From an uncultured Oxalobacteraceae bacterium (GTDB lineage Bacteria > Pseudomonadota > Gammaproteobacteria > Burkholderiales > Burkholderiaceae): a stretch of DNA of 17,996 bases. The first letter of the stretch is position 1. Each line of letters opens with the position of its first letter. Made by a program: the position numbers and the translations under genes. Under the pieces are notes generated by a model. The model worked only from the letters and a program-made list of their open reading frames with translations. It searched no databases and was not told where the DNA came from. Positions 1 to 7,802 of the stretch are shown piece by piece. The DNA lies in the NCBI GenBank assembly GCA_946479255.1, contig CAMLFK010000082.1, forward strand, positions 1 through 17,996, in the 5' to 3' direction.

Positions 1-314
1 CCCATGGCGTAGACGTCGGAGATGGCGTTGGTGGCGGCGATGCGGCCGAAGTCGAACGGGTCGTCGACGATCGGCATGAAGAAGTCGGTGGTGGCGATCA
101 GCGCCTGCTCGTCATTGAGCTTGTAGACGGCGGCGTCGTCGGCGGTCTCGATGCCGACCATGAGCTCTTTGGGTACCGGAAAACCGCTGGAATTCTTGAG
201 GATCTCGGCCAGTACGCCGGGGGCGATCTTGCAGCCGCAGCCGCCGCCATGGGAGAAGGAAGTCAGGCGGATCGGCTGGCCGGTGGCGGCGCTGTCGATG
301 GTGGTCGAGCTCAT
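1..314 (-). CDS. selD: Selenide, water dikinase (selenophosphate synthetase), N-terminal part, cut by window edge
   Basis: This enzyme makes selenophosphate from selenide and ATP in the cytoplasm; selenophosphate is the activated selenium donor for downstream pathways. Only the first 104 codons are visible and the gene runs off the left edge. The N-terminus carries the family signature HGGGCGCKI, with the expected catalytic Cys at residue 26 and Lys at 29 (Cys17 and Lys20 in E. coli SelD). The stretches [14 protein letters not shown], [20 protein letters not shown] and [11 protein letters not shown] also match E. coli SelD closely. The reactive position is Cys, not selenocysteine. The ATG overlaps the stop codon of the upstream selenosugar synthase gene (ATGA), so the two are probably translationally coupled. 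Next to senB and senA it can be read as senC, the SelD homologue of selenoneine clusters. Whether the genome has a second selD cannot be seen here. Confidence 0.93.
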   Translation of the reverse strand, partial: MSSTTIDSAATGQPIRLTSFSHGGGCGCKIAPGVLAEILKNSSGFPVPKELMVGIETADDAAVYKLNDEQALIATTDFFMPIVDDPFDFGRIAATNAISDVYAM

Positions 315-1327
315 AAGGGATTCCGTATCGGTGGGTTGTCAGGCGGCGCGGACGGATGCGCCAACAAGAGATTATCCACCAAGTCGAGTACGACCGCCCG
401 TTCCGTGGCCGGATCGAACAGGGGCGCACGCGCCGCGCACTGGGCGCGCAGCTGGGCGTAGAAGGCAGGTTCTTCGATGCTGCGGTCGATCATGGCGGCC
501 AGGGCGGCGGCGTCGCCGACCGGGAAGTAGCCGGCGTAGTCTTCGCCCAGCATGCCGCGGTTGCCGTTGATGTCGCTGGCGATGACGGGCACGCCGCTGG
601 TGACCGATTCGATGATCACGTTGGCCCCGCCTTCCATTTTTGACGCGATCACCATCGCGTGGCTGCGCTTTAAACGCTGGCGCGCGCTGGCGTGCGGCAG
701 TTCGCCCAGGTACTGGTAGCGTGGATTGCGCGCGGCCATGTCCCGGGCGGCATCGCCCAGCGCCGGGTCGAGCGGGCCGCCGATGTGCACCAGGCGCGCG
801 CGCCGGCTGGTGATCAGCTCGGCGGCGCGCATGAAGGTCAGCGGGTCTTTTTCCGCACGCAGGTGGCCGATCATGGACACGTCCAGGTGCTGGCGTTCGC
901 GCGCGTCGTTCTTGGCGGGCAGGGAGGGCGCGGACTGGTAGATCACCCGGACCTTGTGGCGCACGTGCTCGGGCAGCAGGGCAATGCCGGCGCCTTGCAG
1001 CAGCACCAGCACGGTGGCGTGATCGAGCGAGGCGCGCGCTTCGGCCGAGTCGGCGATGTCGCGGTACAGGTCGGTGCCGGTCAGGACCAGCACGCGCGCG
1101 CGCTCGGGGTGGGCCAGCGCGAACGAGGCCAGCGCCGCGCCGGACCTGCGCGCGTGCAGGGCGACCATGATGTCGGGCGGATTGGGGCCGCTGGCGTTCC
1201 ATCCGGGTGCGATGGCGACCCGGTGGTGCTCGCGCAGGTAGAGCGACCAGCGCCGCGCGGTCTGCCAGTTGCCGTTGTTTTCACGCTCGGAGGCGGGGCT
1301 GACGATCAGGACATGCTTGCCGGGCAC
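311..1327 (-). CDS. senB: Selenoneine biosynthesis selenosugar synthase SenB (GT4-like glycosyltransferase)
   Basis: SenB is a glycosyltransferase-fold enzyme that joins selenophosphate to a UDP-sugar to form a selenosugar, the selenium donor used by SenA. The protein has 338 residues. Its N-terminus contains [11 protein letters not shown] at 17-27, a signature I associate with this family. The C-terminal half has GT-B features: [10 protein letters not shown] at 153-162, and [20 protein letters not shown] at 232-251, which includes an EX7E pattern (E232, E240). The start is GTG; there is an in-frame TAG shortly upstream and a good GGAG ribosome site 7 nt before the GTG, so no earlier start is likely. 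The stop overlaps the selD start by 4 bp, giving a senB-selD operon. senA diverges 26 bp away, which strongly supports the specific SenB assignment over a generic glycosyltransferase. Confidence 0.9.
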   Translation of the reverse strand: MPGKHVLIVSPASERENNGNWQTARRWSLYLREHHRVAIAPGWNASGPNPPDIMVALHARRSGAALASFALAHPERARVLVLTGTDLYRDIADSAEARASLDHATVLVLLQGAGIALLPEHVRHKVRVIYQSAPSLPAKNDARERQHLDVSMIGHLRAEKDPLTFMRAAELITSRRARLVHIGGPLDPALGDAARDMAARNPRYQYLGELPHASARQRLKRSHAMVIASKMEGGANVIIESVTSGVPVIASDINGNRGMLGEDYAGYFPVGDAAALAAMIDRSIEEPAFYAQLRAQCAARAPLFDPATERAVVLDLVDNLLLAHPSAPPDNPPIRNPL

Positions 1328-1353
1328 AGTCGGTCTCCGTAAAAGTCGCTACA

Positions 1354-2556
1354 ATGAATGTGATGAATTCGATAAGCCCATCTTTCCGGCACGCCAAGCC
1401 GCAGCCTCTGGCTGACGCACTGCAACATGCTAGAAATTATACGCTCAGCCTGTTCGATTGCCTTGCCGGAAGCGGCTTCGATGTCCTCGCACGCGTGCCT
1501 CATTTGCCAATTATCAATCCGCCGCTGTGGGAGCTGGGCCACACCGCCTGGTTTGCCGAGTGGTTCGTGCTGCGCGAGGCGCAATCGAGCCATCCGGCGG
1601 CGGCCCAGCGCGCCTCGCTGCTGAGCCATGGCGACGACTGGTTCGACTCCAACTTGGTGCCGCACCGTAGCCGCTGGACCTTGCCGCTGCCGAGCGCCGG
1701 CGCACTCAAGACCTATTGCCGCGAGGTGCTGGACCGCACCCTCGACAAGCTCTCGCGCGAGCCGGGCACGGATGAGGCGCTGTATCCCTACCGGCTGGCG
1801 CTGGCGCACGAGGACATGCATGGCGAAGCCTTCCTGTACACCCTGCAGACGCTGGACGTGGCGGCGCCCCCGGGCGCACCAAGCCCCGCGAGCGTCAACT
1901 CCCTCGGCGAAGTGGCCTACCCCGGCGGCACGCTGCTCATGGGCGGCAAGCAGGACAGCGGTTTTGTGTTCGATAATGAAAAGCATGCGCACCCGGTATA
2001 TGTGGCGCCATTCCGGATCGATGCGGGACTGGTCACTAATGCACAGTACGCCGAATTCATTGCCGATGGGGGCTATCAGAACCGCCAGTTCTGGAGTTCG
2101 TCAGGAAGTGCATGGCTGATGCGCCAGGAGCGCTCGTCGCCGCTGTACTGGCAGCGCGAGGAGGAGCAGTGGCGCACCCTGCGTTTCGGCCGCCTGTCGA
2201 CGCTGGCGCCGCACGAGCCGGTGCGCCACGTGTCGCTGTTCGAGGCGCAGGCGTATTGCGCCTGGGCCGGACGGCGCCTGCCGCTGGAGTCGGAATGGGA
2301 ATATGCGGCCACTTCCAGCCAGCCGGGCTTCGGATGGGGCCAGCTGTGGGAGTGGACCGCCACGCCCTTCGAACCGTATCCGGGCTTTGCGCCGGACCGC
2401 TACCTGGAGTATTCGCAGCCGTGGTTCATGACGCACCAGGTGCTGCGCGGGGCCTCGTTTGCCACGCCGGAGCGGCTGGTGTCGCCGCGCTTCCGTAATT
2501 TCTATATGCCGGCGCGTAACGATATGTTCGTCGGTTTCAGGACCTGCGAACTGTAG
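1354..2556 (+). CDS. senA: Selenoneine synthase SenA (EgtB-like non-haem iron enzyme)
   Basis: SenA is an EgtB homologue that forms the carbon-selenium bond between hercynine (trimethylhistidine) and a selenosugar, using non-haem iron and oxygen. The protein has 400 residues. The N-terminal DinB-like part has GHTAWF (His63) and the iron-binding HX3HXE motif HEDMHGE (His152, His156), giving the EgtB-type three-histidine set. The C-terminal formylglycine-generating/sulfatase-modifying (FGE) domain covers about 185-400, with RRLPLESEWEYAA, LWEWTATPFEPYPGF, VLRGASFATP and a final FVGFRTCEL. Its gene neighbours senB and selD make selenoneine rather than ergothioneine the likely product; no gamma-glutamylcysteine enzymes (EgtA/EgtC) are nearby. 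The start is uncertain within 3 codons: ATG at 1354 has no clear ribosome site, and a TACAAT -10-like box overlaps it, so ATG at 1363 is possible. The source of hercynine (EgtD) is not in the window. Confidence 0.92.
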   Translation: MNVMNSISPSFRHAKPQPLADALQHARNYTLSLFDCLAGSGFDVLARVPHLPIINPPLWELGHTAWFAEWFVLREAQSSHPAAAQRASLLSHGDDWFDSNLVPHRSRWTLPLPSAGALKTYCREVLDRTLDKLSREPGTDEALYPYRLALAHEDMHGEAFLYTLQTLDVAAPPGAPSPASVNSLGEVAYPGGTLLMGGKQDSGFVFDNEKHAHPVYVAPFRIDAGLVTNAQYAEFIADGGYQNRQFWSSSGSAWLMRQERSSPLYWQREEEQWRTLRFGRLSTLAPHEPVRHVSLFEAQAYCAWAGRRLPLESEWEYAATSSQPGFGWGQLWEWTATPFEPYPGFAPDRYLEYSQPWFMTHQVLRGASFATPERLVSPRFRNFYMPARNDMFVGFRTCEL

Positions 2557-2574
2557 CCAGGGAACACAAGGACG

Positions 2575-2605
2575 AAAAAAAACGGCTACCGAAGTAGCCG
2601 CTTTT
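2575..2605 (-). terminator. Rho-independent terminator with UUCG tetraloop, serving the helicase gene and probably senA
   Basis: A perfect 7-bp stem (2583-2589 with 2594-2600) closes a four-base loop that reads TTCG on the minus strand, flanked by C and G, the very stable tetraloop form. On the minus strand it is followed by eight T residues (complement of 2575-2582). On the plus strand it is followed by CTTTTC, so it can also end senA transcripts. It lies between the two convergent stop codons. Confidence 0.9.
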
Positions 2606-2633
2606 CATTTAACTCATTTAACCGTCGGGACGA

Positions 2634-4040
<1,407 letters not shown>

Positions 4041-4168
4041 TATGTTCTTTTCTTTCGTATAGATCAGCGCCCGAGCGAATGCTGCGAGCGCAAAATAGCA
4101 ACGCCAACCAAACAACGAAATGACTCAAAAATGAAAGAAATTTCGGCACAAAAGCTTTGCGCCGGGAC

Positions 4169-4186
4169 GGTGTCAGGTTCGACACC
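4169..4186. repeat. Inverted repeat GGTGTC-N6-GACACC upstream of the helicase
   Basis: Perfect 6-bp arms at 4169-4174 and 4181-4186 flank a 6-base spacer. Hairpins of this general GGTGTC form are scattered as small dispersed repeats in many beta- and gammaproteobacterial genomes, so this may be one such unit. It could equally be a leader structure of the helicase mRNA. There is no T-run after it on either strand, so it is not a classical terminator. Confidence 0.45.
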
Positions 4187-4408
4187 AAAGGCGGGAGGGC
4201 TTTATTGAGGGTATCCGTCGGATACGCCTAGGCTTGCGAAGCTGCGTGTTTACTGCGTGGGTACTGCTGAATATTGCTGACATAGCCATCGCATTTATCT
4301 GTCGCGAGAAACATATTGCAGCGCACAAACAGAACTATACAGTATTTTCGCTGGGGCTGTACAGGCTTATTCCTGCCGTGCGCTGGGGGAATTTACTCGA
4401 TAGTGACC

Positions 4409-4440
4409 AAAAGCAAAACGCCGGCCGCGAAGGGCCGGCG
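4409..4440 (-). terminator. Rho-independent terminator of the mltD gene
   Basis: A perfect 8-bp GC-rich stem (CGCCGGCC at 4419-4426 pairing with GGCCGGCG at 4433-4440, 6-nt loop) is followed on the minus strand by TTTTGCTTTT. It sits 20 bp beyond the mltD stop codon and isolates the transglycosylase gene from the helicase gene downstream. Confidence 0.88.
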
Positions 4441-4460
4441 TGTCAAGCTCGTCGGATAAC

Positions 4461-5810
4461 CTAGCTGCGCTTGCTGCGGCTGCGTTCCTTGGACGACACG
4501 CGCGACTTGATGTTGGCCACGGCGTTGGCGGCCTTGGCCTTGAGCTTTTGCGCATTGCTCATCGGCTTGGCGCCGCGGCGCCCGCCACGGTCGGCTTCGA
4601 AGGCCATCACGGCATTGTCGATGATGTGCTCGGCAATGTCGGTGTGGGCCGAGGCCGAGGTCTTCGGCACCAGGATGGTGGAGCCGGCCTTCAGGCGGGT
4701 GGCCGCCGGAATGTTGTTGGCCTGGCGGATCACTTCGGGCGTGGTGTTGAAGCGTGATGCCAGGGAAGCAATGCTTACCTTGGCGCCGGTGATCTTGTGC
4801 GTAGTCCAGGTCGACAGGGCGCGGCCCCACTGGGCCAGGTTGACGTGGAATTTCTCGGCGTTTTCTTGCGGCAGCAGGATCTTGGTCTGCTCGCCGCCGG
4901 TAATGACCGGGCGGTTGAACTGCGGATTCAAGGCCTTGAACTCGTCGACCGACATTTCGGCCAGCTGGGCGGCGATGGTCAGGTCGATATCGCTGGTCTT
5001 GTCGATCGTCGTGAAGTAGGGCTGGTTGTCGATCGCCGGCAGTGCCACGCCGTACTGGGCGGGATTGGCGATGATGTTCTTGACCGCCTGCAGCTTGGGC
5101 ACGTAGTTGCGCGTCTCAAGCGGCATCAGCTCCGACAGGCTGTCGAAATCGGTCGGCTTGCCCAGCGCCTGGTTGCGCTTGATGGCTTTCTGGACGTTGC
5201 CTTCACCCCAGTTGTAGGCGGCCAGGGCCAGTTGCCAGTCGCCGAACATGCCGTACAGCTTTTGCAAATAAGACAAGGCGGCGTCGGTCGAGGCCAGCAC
5301 GCCGCGGCGCTCGTCCTTGAACATATTCTGCTTGAGGTTGAAATCGCGGCCGGTGCCGGGCACAAACTGCCACAGGCCGGAGGCGTTGGCGCTCGAATAG
5401 GCTTGCGGATTGAAGGCTGATTCGATCACCGGCAGCAGCGCCAGTTCGGTCGGCATATTGCGCTTTTCCAGTTCCTGGACGACGTGGAACATGTAGCGCG
5501 AGGCGCGCGCCGAGATGCGCGCCAGGCTTTCCGGATGCTTGGCGTAGGCATTGACGTGCTTGCCGACCAGGCTGTTGTCCAGGTCGGGAATGGCGTAGCC
5601 GCTGCGGATCCGGCCCCAGACGTCAGCTTCCTTATATTCCTCGGCCTTGACGGACGGGAAAGGCTGGAGCGGGGCGATCTTTGGTGCCGAAGGGGAATAA
5701 TGTGAAGAAACAGGCGAAGCCGCCGCGGTGTCGATCGCGTGGCTGAGCGCTGGAGTGAGCATGACGACAAAAGCTGCCAGTGCGGCGGTGGTGCGGGTCT
5801 TTTTGTGCAT
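4461..5810 (-). CDS. mltD: Membrane-bound lytic murein transglycosylase D (SLT domain plus LysM)
   Basis: MltD-type enzymes cleave the MurNAc-GlcNAc bond of peptidoglycan to leave 1,6-anhydro ends, in the periplasm. From the chosen start the protein has 449 residues. A Sec signal peptide spans 1-25 (MHKKTRT, hydrophobic core, cleavage after SHA). The SLT domain spans about 109-254, with catalytic Glu130 in LLPVIESAFNP, then SGLWQFVPGTGRDF and LALAAYNWGEGNVQKAI, all matching E. coli MltD. A degenerate LysM-like stretch covers about 265-315 and a clearer LysM 336-383. The last 45 residues are strongly basic, an unusual tail. No lipobox is seen, unlike E. coli MltD. ATG at 5810 has a partial GGAAAG site and a clean signal peptide. 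An in-frame ATG at 6002 with a perfect GGAGG site would add 64 residues with low third-position GC; I judge that less likely. Confidence 0.85.
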   Translation of the reverse strand: MHKKTRTTAALAAFVVMLTPALSHAIDTAAASPVSSHYSPSAPKIAPLQPFPSVKAEEYKEADVWGRIRSGYAIPDLDNSLVGKHVNAYAKHPESLARISARASRYMFHVVQELEKRNMPTELALLPVIESAFNPQAYSSANASGLWQFVPGTGRDFNLKQNMFKDERRGVLASTDAALSYLQKLYGMFGDWQLALAAYNWGEGNVQKAIKRNQALGKPTDFDSLSELMPLETRNYVPKLQAVKNIIANPAQYGVALPAIDNQPYFTTIDKTSDIDLTIAAQLAEMSVDEFKALNPQFNRPVITGGEQTKILLPQENAEKFHVNLAQWGRALSTWTTHKITGAKVSIASLASRFNTTPEVIRQANNIPAATRLKAGSTILVPKTSASAHTDIAEHIIDNAVMAFEADRGGRRGAKPMSNAQKLKAKAANAVANIKSRVSSKERSRSKRS

Positions 5811-6027
5811 AGCTTTCCATTGTTGCGTCCAAGAACTGCTGGACTTCGAATAGACAAGGTCGGAGTGTACGTAGGACTGGACCGTTGAGTCAAGAAAAAA
5901 TCCAGCCGTGCTGCCAAATTTACTGGCAACTTTTTTTCCAAATATTGCTATGTTGAAGATCAACGCTAGCGGGAGTATCAGGAAACGATAGTATATTGCC
6001 ATTGGATCCTCCATCGAATTTGCCTGC

Positions 6028-6045
6028 ATACTCCCAGGGAGTATA
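6028..6045. promoter_or_regulatory. Palindromic operator-like site overlapping a possible minus-strand -10 box
   Basis: ATACTCCC and GGGAGTAT form perfect 8-bp arms around one central base (6028-6044). A further GGGAGTAT lies at 5971-5978. On the minus strand the right edge reads TATACT (6045 to 6040), one mismatch from the -10 consensus, which would put a transcript start about 30 nt before the ATG at 6002. No matching -35 is visible, so an activator- or repressor-controlled promoter is an inference only. Confidence 0.4.
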
Positions 6046-6049
6046 TGAA

Positions 6050-6077
6050 AATGCGATGCATGTCGCATTGCGATCGC
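6050..6077. repeat. Two adjacent palindromes, AATGCGA-N6-TCGCATT and GCGATCGC
   Basis: AATGCGA (6050-6056) and TCGCATT (6063-6069) are perfect 7-bp arms with a 6-base spacer. They are immediately followed by the 8-bp palindrome GCGATCGC (6070-6077). The group sits upstream of the possible minus-strand -10 box in the mltD/DUF1415 divergent spacer and could be protein-binding sites; function is not shown. Confidence 0.4.
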
Positions 6078-6202
6078 TAACGCTACTAAACGTACGGCGG
6101 CGCGCGTCTGGCGGGCCTGATACGGCGCAAAAGTGCGTACAATTCGGCTTTGCGCGGCTTGGCAAGCCCTTGGCGCGCCACTTTTCCAAAGACTCTCTAT
6201 AT

Positions 6203-6802
6203 ATGAGCAAAGCGACGAGCAGTACCGGTAACACCCCGAATCCCAGCCTGAATGTCGACGACGAGCAGATCATCGCCGCCACCGCCGCCTGGCTGGAGAA
6301 AGCCGTGATCGGCCTGAATCTGTGTCCGTTCGCCAAGGCGGTGCACGTGAAGAAGCAGGTGCGCTATGTGGTGTCCAGCGCCACCACGCCCGAAGCGCTG
6401 CTTGAGCAGCTGATGGACGAGCTGCAAAGCCTGTCCGACACCGATCCGGAACAGATCGACACGACCCTGCTGATCCATCCCTTCGTGCTGACTGACTTCC
6501 TGGATTACAACGAATTTCTGGAAGTGGCCGACGCGGCCGTGGAAGACATGCATCTGGATGGCGAGTTGCAGGTTGCCAGTTTCCATCCGGACTACCAGTT
6601 CGCCGATACCGACGAGAACGATATTAGCAATTACACCAACCGGGCACCGTATCCGATCCTGCACCTGCTGCGCGAAGACAGCATCGAGCGCGCGGTCGCG
6701 GCCTTCCCGGAAGCGTCCGATATTTTTGAAAAGAATATCGAGACCATGCAAAAGCTGGGCCACGAGGGCTGGGATGCGCTCGATGTCGGCCCCGCCAAGT
6801 GA
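6203..6802 (+). CDS. DUF1415 domain-containing protein
   Basis: A 199-residue soluble protein of the DUF1415 family, whose function is unknown. The family-like core begins after a short polar leader, with AWLEKAVIGLNLCPFAKAV at about 29-47. It continues with a conserved LLIHPFVLTDFLDYNEFLEV stretch, SFHPDYQFADT and NRAPYPILHLLREDSIERAV. The invariant-looking CPFA and HPDYQF motifs suggest a conserved binding or catalytic site, but none is established. ATG at 6203 is chosen because family similarity starts shortly after it; a longer open frame to 5996 adds residues without resemblance. No strong ribosome site is visible. A DUF1289 gene follows after 7 bp, so the two are probably co-transcribed. 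Confidence 0.88.
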   Translation: MSKATSSTGNTPNPSLNVDDEQIIAATAAWLEKAVIGLNLCPFAKAVHVKKQVRYVVSSATTPEALLEQLMDELQSLSDTDPEQIDTTLLIHPFVLTDFLDYNEFLEVADAAVEDMHLDGELQVASFHPDYQFADTDENDISNYTNRAPYPILHLLREDSIERAVAAFPEASDIFEKNIETMQKLGHEGWDALDVGPAK

Positions 6803-6809
6803 GCCGACT

Positions 6810-7016
6810 ATGAGTTCGCCCGAGAATGCGGAGCACCTGCCGGAACGCCCGGATACGCCCTGTGTGGCGGTCTGTTCGACCACGTTTGATGACGTTTGCC
6901 GGGGCTGCGGGCGCACCGTGGTCGAGGTGGCCCACTGGGTCTCGATGAGCGCCGCCGAAAAGGAAATCGTGTGGCAGCGCATCCTGGCGCAGGGTTACCC
7001 GCGCCGCAATAGCTGA
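6810..7016 (+). CDS. DUF1289 domain-containing small cysteine-rich protein
   Basis: A 68-residue protein with the DUF1289 pattern: PCVAVCSTT, then CRGCGRTVVEVAHWVSMS and AAEKEIVWQRI. Four cysteines (18, 22, 30, 33) in a CX3C...CX2C layout suggest a small metal-binding or iron-sulfur module; this is inference, as the family has no settled function. The ATG lies 7 bp after the DUF1415 stop, which implies one operon and possible translational coupling. A longer open frame in this phase begins inside the DUF1415 gene and is not needed. Confidence 0.87.
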   Translation: MSSPENAEHLPERPDTPCVAVCSTTFDDVCRGCGRTVVEVAHWVSMSAAEKEIVWQRILAQGYPRRNS

Positions 7017-7029
7017 TTTAAGGATCAGA

Positions 7030-7536
7030 TTAAAAGCTGCCGATGTAGTCTTTCTTGCCAACTTCCACGCCGTTGTGGCGCAGGATCGCGTAAGCGGTGG
7101 TGGCATGGAAGTAGAAGTGCGGCAATGCGTAGTGCACCAGGTAGACCTGGCCCTTGAACTGCCTGGCGTTGGCGCCGCTGCCGGTGGTGATGTCGCGGTC
7201 GCTGGAGGCTTCCACGCCGTCCTGCGGCAGGCCGGCGATGAAGTCCAGGGTCTTGGCGATGCGGGCGCGCAGTTCGGGGAAGGACTGCTCGGTATCCTCG
7301 AACTTGGGCACGTCGGCGCCGGCCAGGCGGGCGCAGGCGCCCTTGGCAAAATCGCAGGCCACCTGCACCTGGCGCAGCAGCGGGAACATGTCCGGGTACA
7401 GGCGCGCCTGCAGCAGGGCTACCGGTTCGATCTTCTTTTCAACTGCGTGGGCTTCGGCCTTCTCGAGAATGGCCGACAGGCTGGTCAGGATTTGCTGAAA
7501 GACGGGCACAGACGCGTCGTACATGGAAAAGCTCAT
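7030..7536 (-). CDS. DUF1993 domain-containing protein
   Basis: A 168-residue soluble protein of the DUF1993 family (function unknown; predicted DinB-like helical bundle). The match runs over the whole length: MYDASVPVFQQIL at 5-17, LLQARLYPDMFPLLRQVQVA at 41-60, CDFAKGACARLAG at 61-73, and HYALPHFYFHATTAYAILRH at 135-154. Conserved histidines in the last block could bind a metal, as in DinB-fold proteins, but this is not shown. ATG at 7536 has an AGGA ribosome site 7 nt upstream and fits the family start; an earlier in-frame start at 7644 adds 36 unrelated residues. It converges with the DUF1289 gene over a 13-bp gap with only a weak hairpin (CTGAT/ATCAG) and no clear terminator. Confidence 0.9.
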   Translation of the reverse strand: MSFSMYDASVPVFQQILTSLSAILEKAEAHAVEKKIEPVALLQARLYPDMFPLLRQVQVACDFAKGACARLAGADVPKFEDTEQSFPELRARIAKTLDFIAGLPQDGVEASSDRDITTGSGANARQFKGQVYLVHYALPHFYFHATTAYAILRHNGVEVGKKDYIGSF

Positions 7537-7711
7537 GGTGATTCCTTTGTCGTTGACTATTAACTTTGTGGAACTGCGAAAAAGTGCAGCGATAATAACA
7601 AGTCGGGCTGCTTCGTGCTGGGACGCCGCTTTTCCACAACACATAAGCTAGAGTTCGCCGGATTTTTCGCCTGCCGCTAGCATAATGAAGGCATAATTAC
7701 ACTAGGGAAAC

Positions 7712-7735
7712 AGTCTTTACTAAAGACTATTTTTC
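7712..7735 (+). promoter_or_regulatory. Hairpin plus T-run in the leader of the GGDEF-EAL gene
   Basis: AGTCTTT (7712-7718) and AAAGACT (7722-7728) form a perfect 7-bp stem with a 3-nt loop, followed by ATTTTTC. It lies 68-91 bp before the ATG at 7803, after two CATAAT boxes (7681-7686 and 7692-7697) that resemble -10 elements. It could be a leader attenuator or an operator. The stem is AT-rich and would be a weak terminator. Confidence 0.4.
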
Positions 7736-7802
7736 TGGATATACGCGGTCAGCGCCGAACCTGCGCGACGCCGCTCCAACCTCGCTCCAACTGATTGATC
7801 GC

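Larger units (their letters stand above)
4041..4460. other. 420-bp spacer: hairpin-rich leader of the helicase gene and 3' end of the mltD transcript
   Basis: I see no convincing gene here. The part nearest the helicase start is A-rich on the plus strand (T-rich on the transcript's strand). It contains three inverted repeats: 4144-4164 (nine of ten pairs), 4169-4186 (GGTGTC/GACACC, 6 bp, 6-nt loop) and 4211-4225 (GTATCC/GGATAC, 3-nt loop). The far end holds the mltD terminator. A plus-strand open frame at 4234-4464 has no family resemblance and runs through the terminator, so I do not call it. Confidence 0.5.
5811..6202. other. 392-bp divergent spacer between mltD and the DUF1415 gene, rich in palindromes
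   Basis: The spacer is AT-richer than its surroundings. It contains a strong ribosome site and start (GGAGG, ATG at 6002, minus strand) in frame with mltD, three copies of the 8-mer GGGAGTAT or its complement, two larger palindromes and a GCGATCGC site. A TACAAT -10-like box lies at 6138-6143 on the plus strand, 60 bp before the DUF1415 start, without a recognisable -35. No separate gene is supported. Confidence 0.5.

Noticed and set aside
4171..4190. tRNA T-loop-like GGTTCGA sequence
   Set aside because: The flanking bases do not form a T-arm, and no acceptor, D or anticodon stems can be placed around it.
4234..4464. Small plus-strand open frame between the helicase and mltD genes
   Set aside because: It has no ribosome site or resemblance to known proteins and runs through the mltD terminator hairpin.
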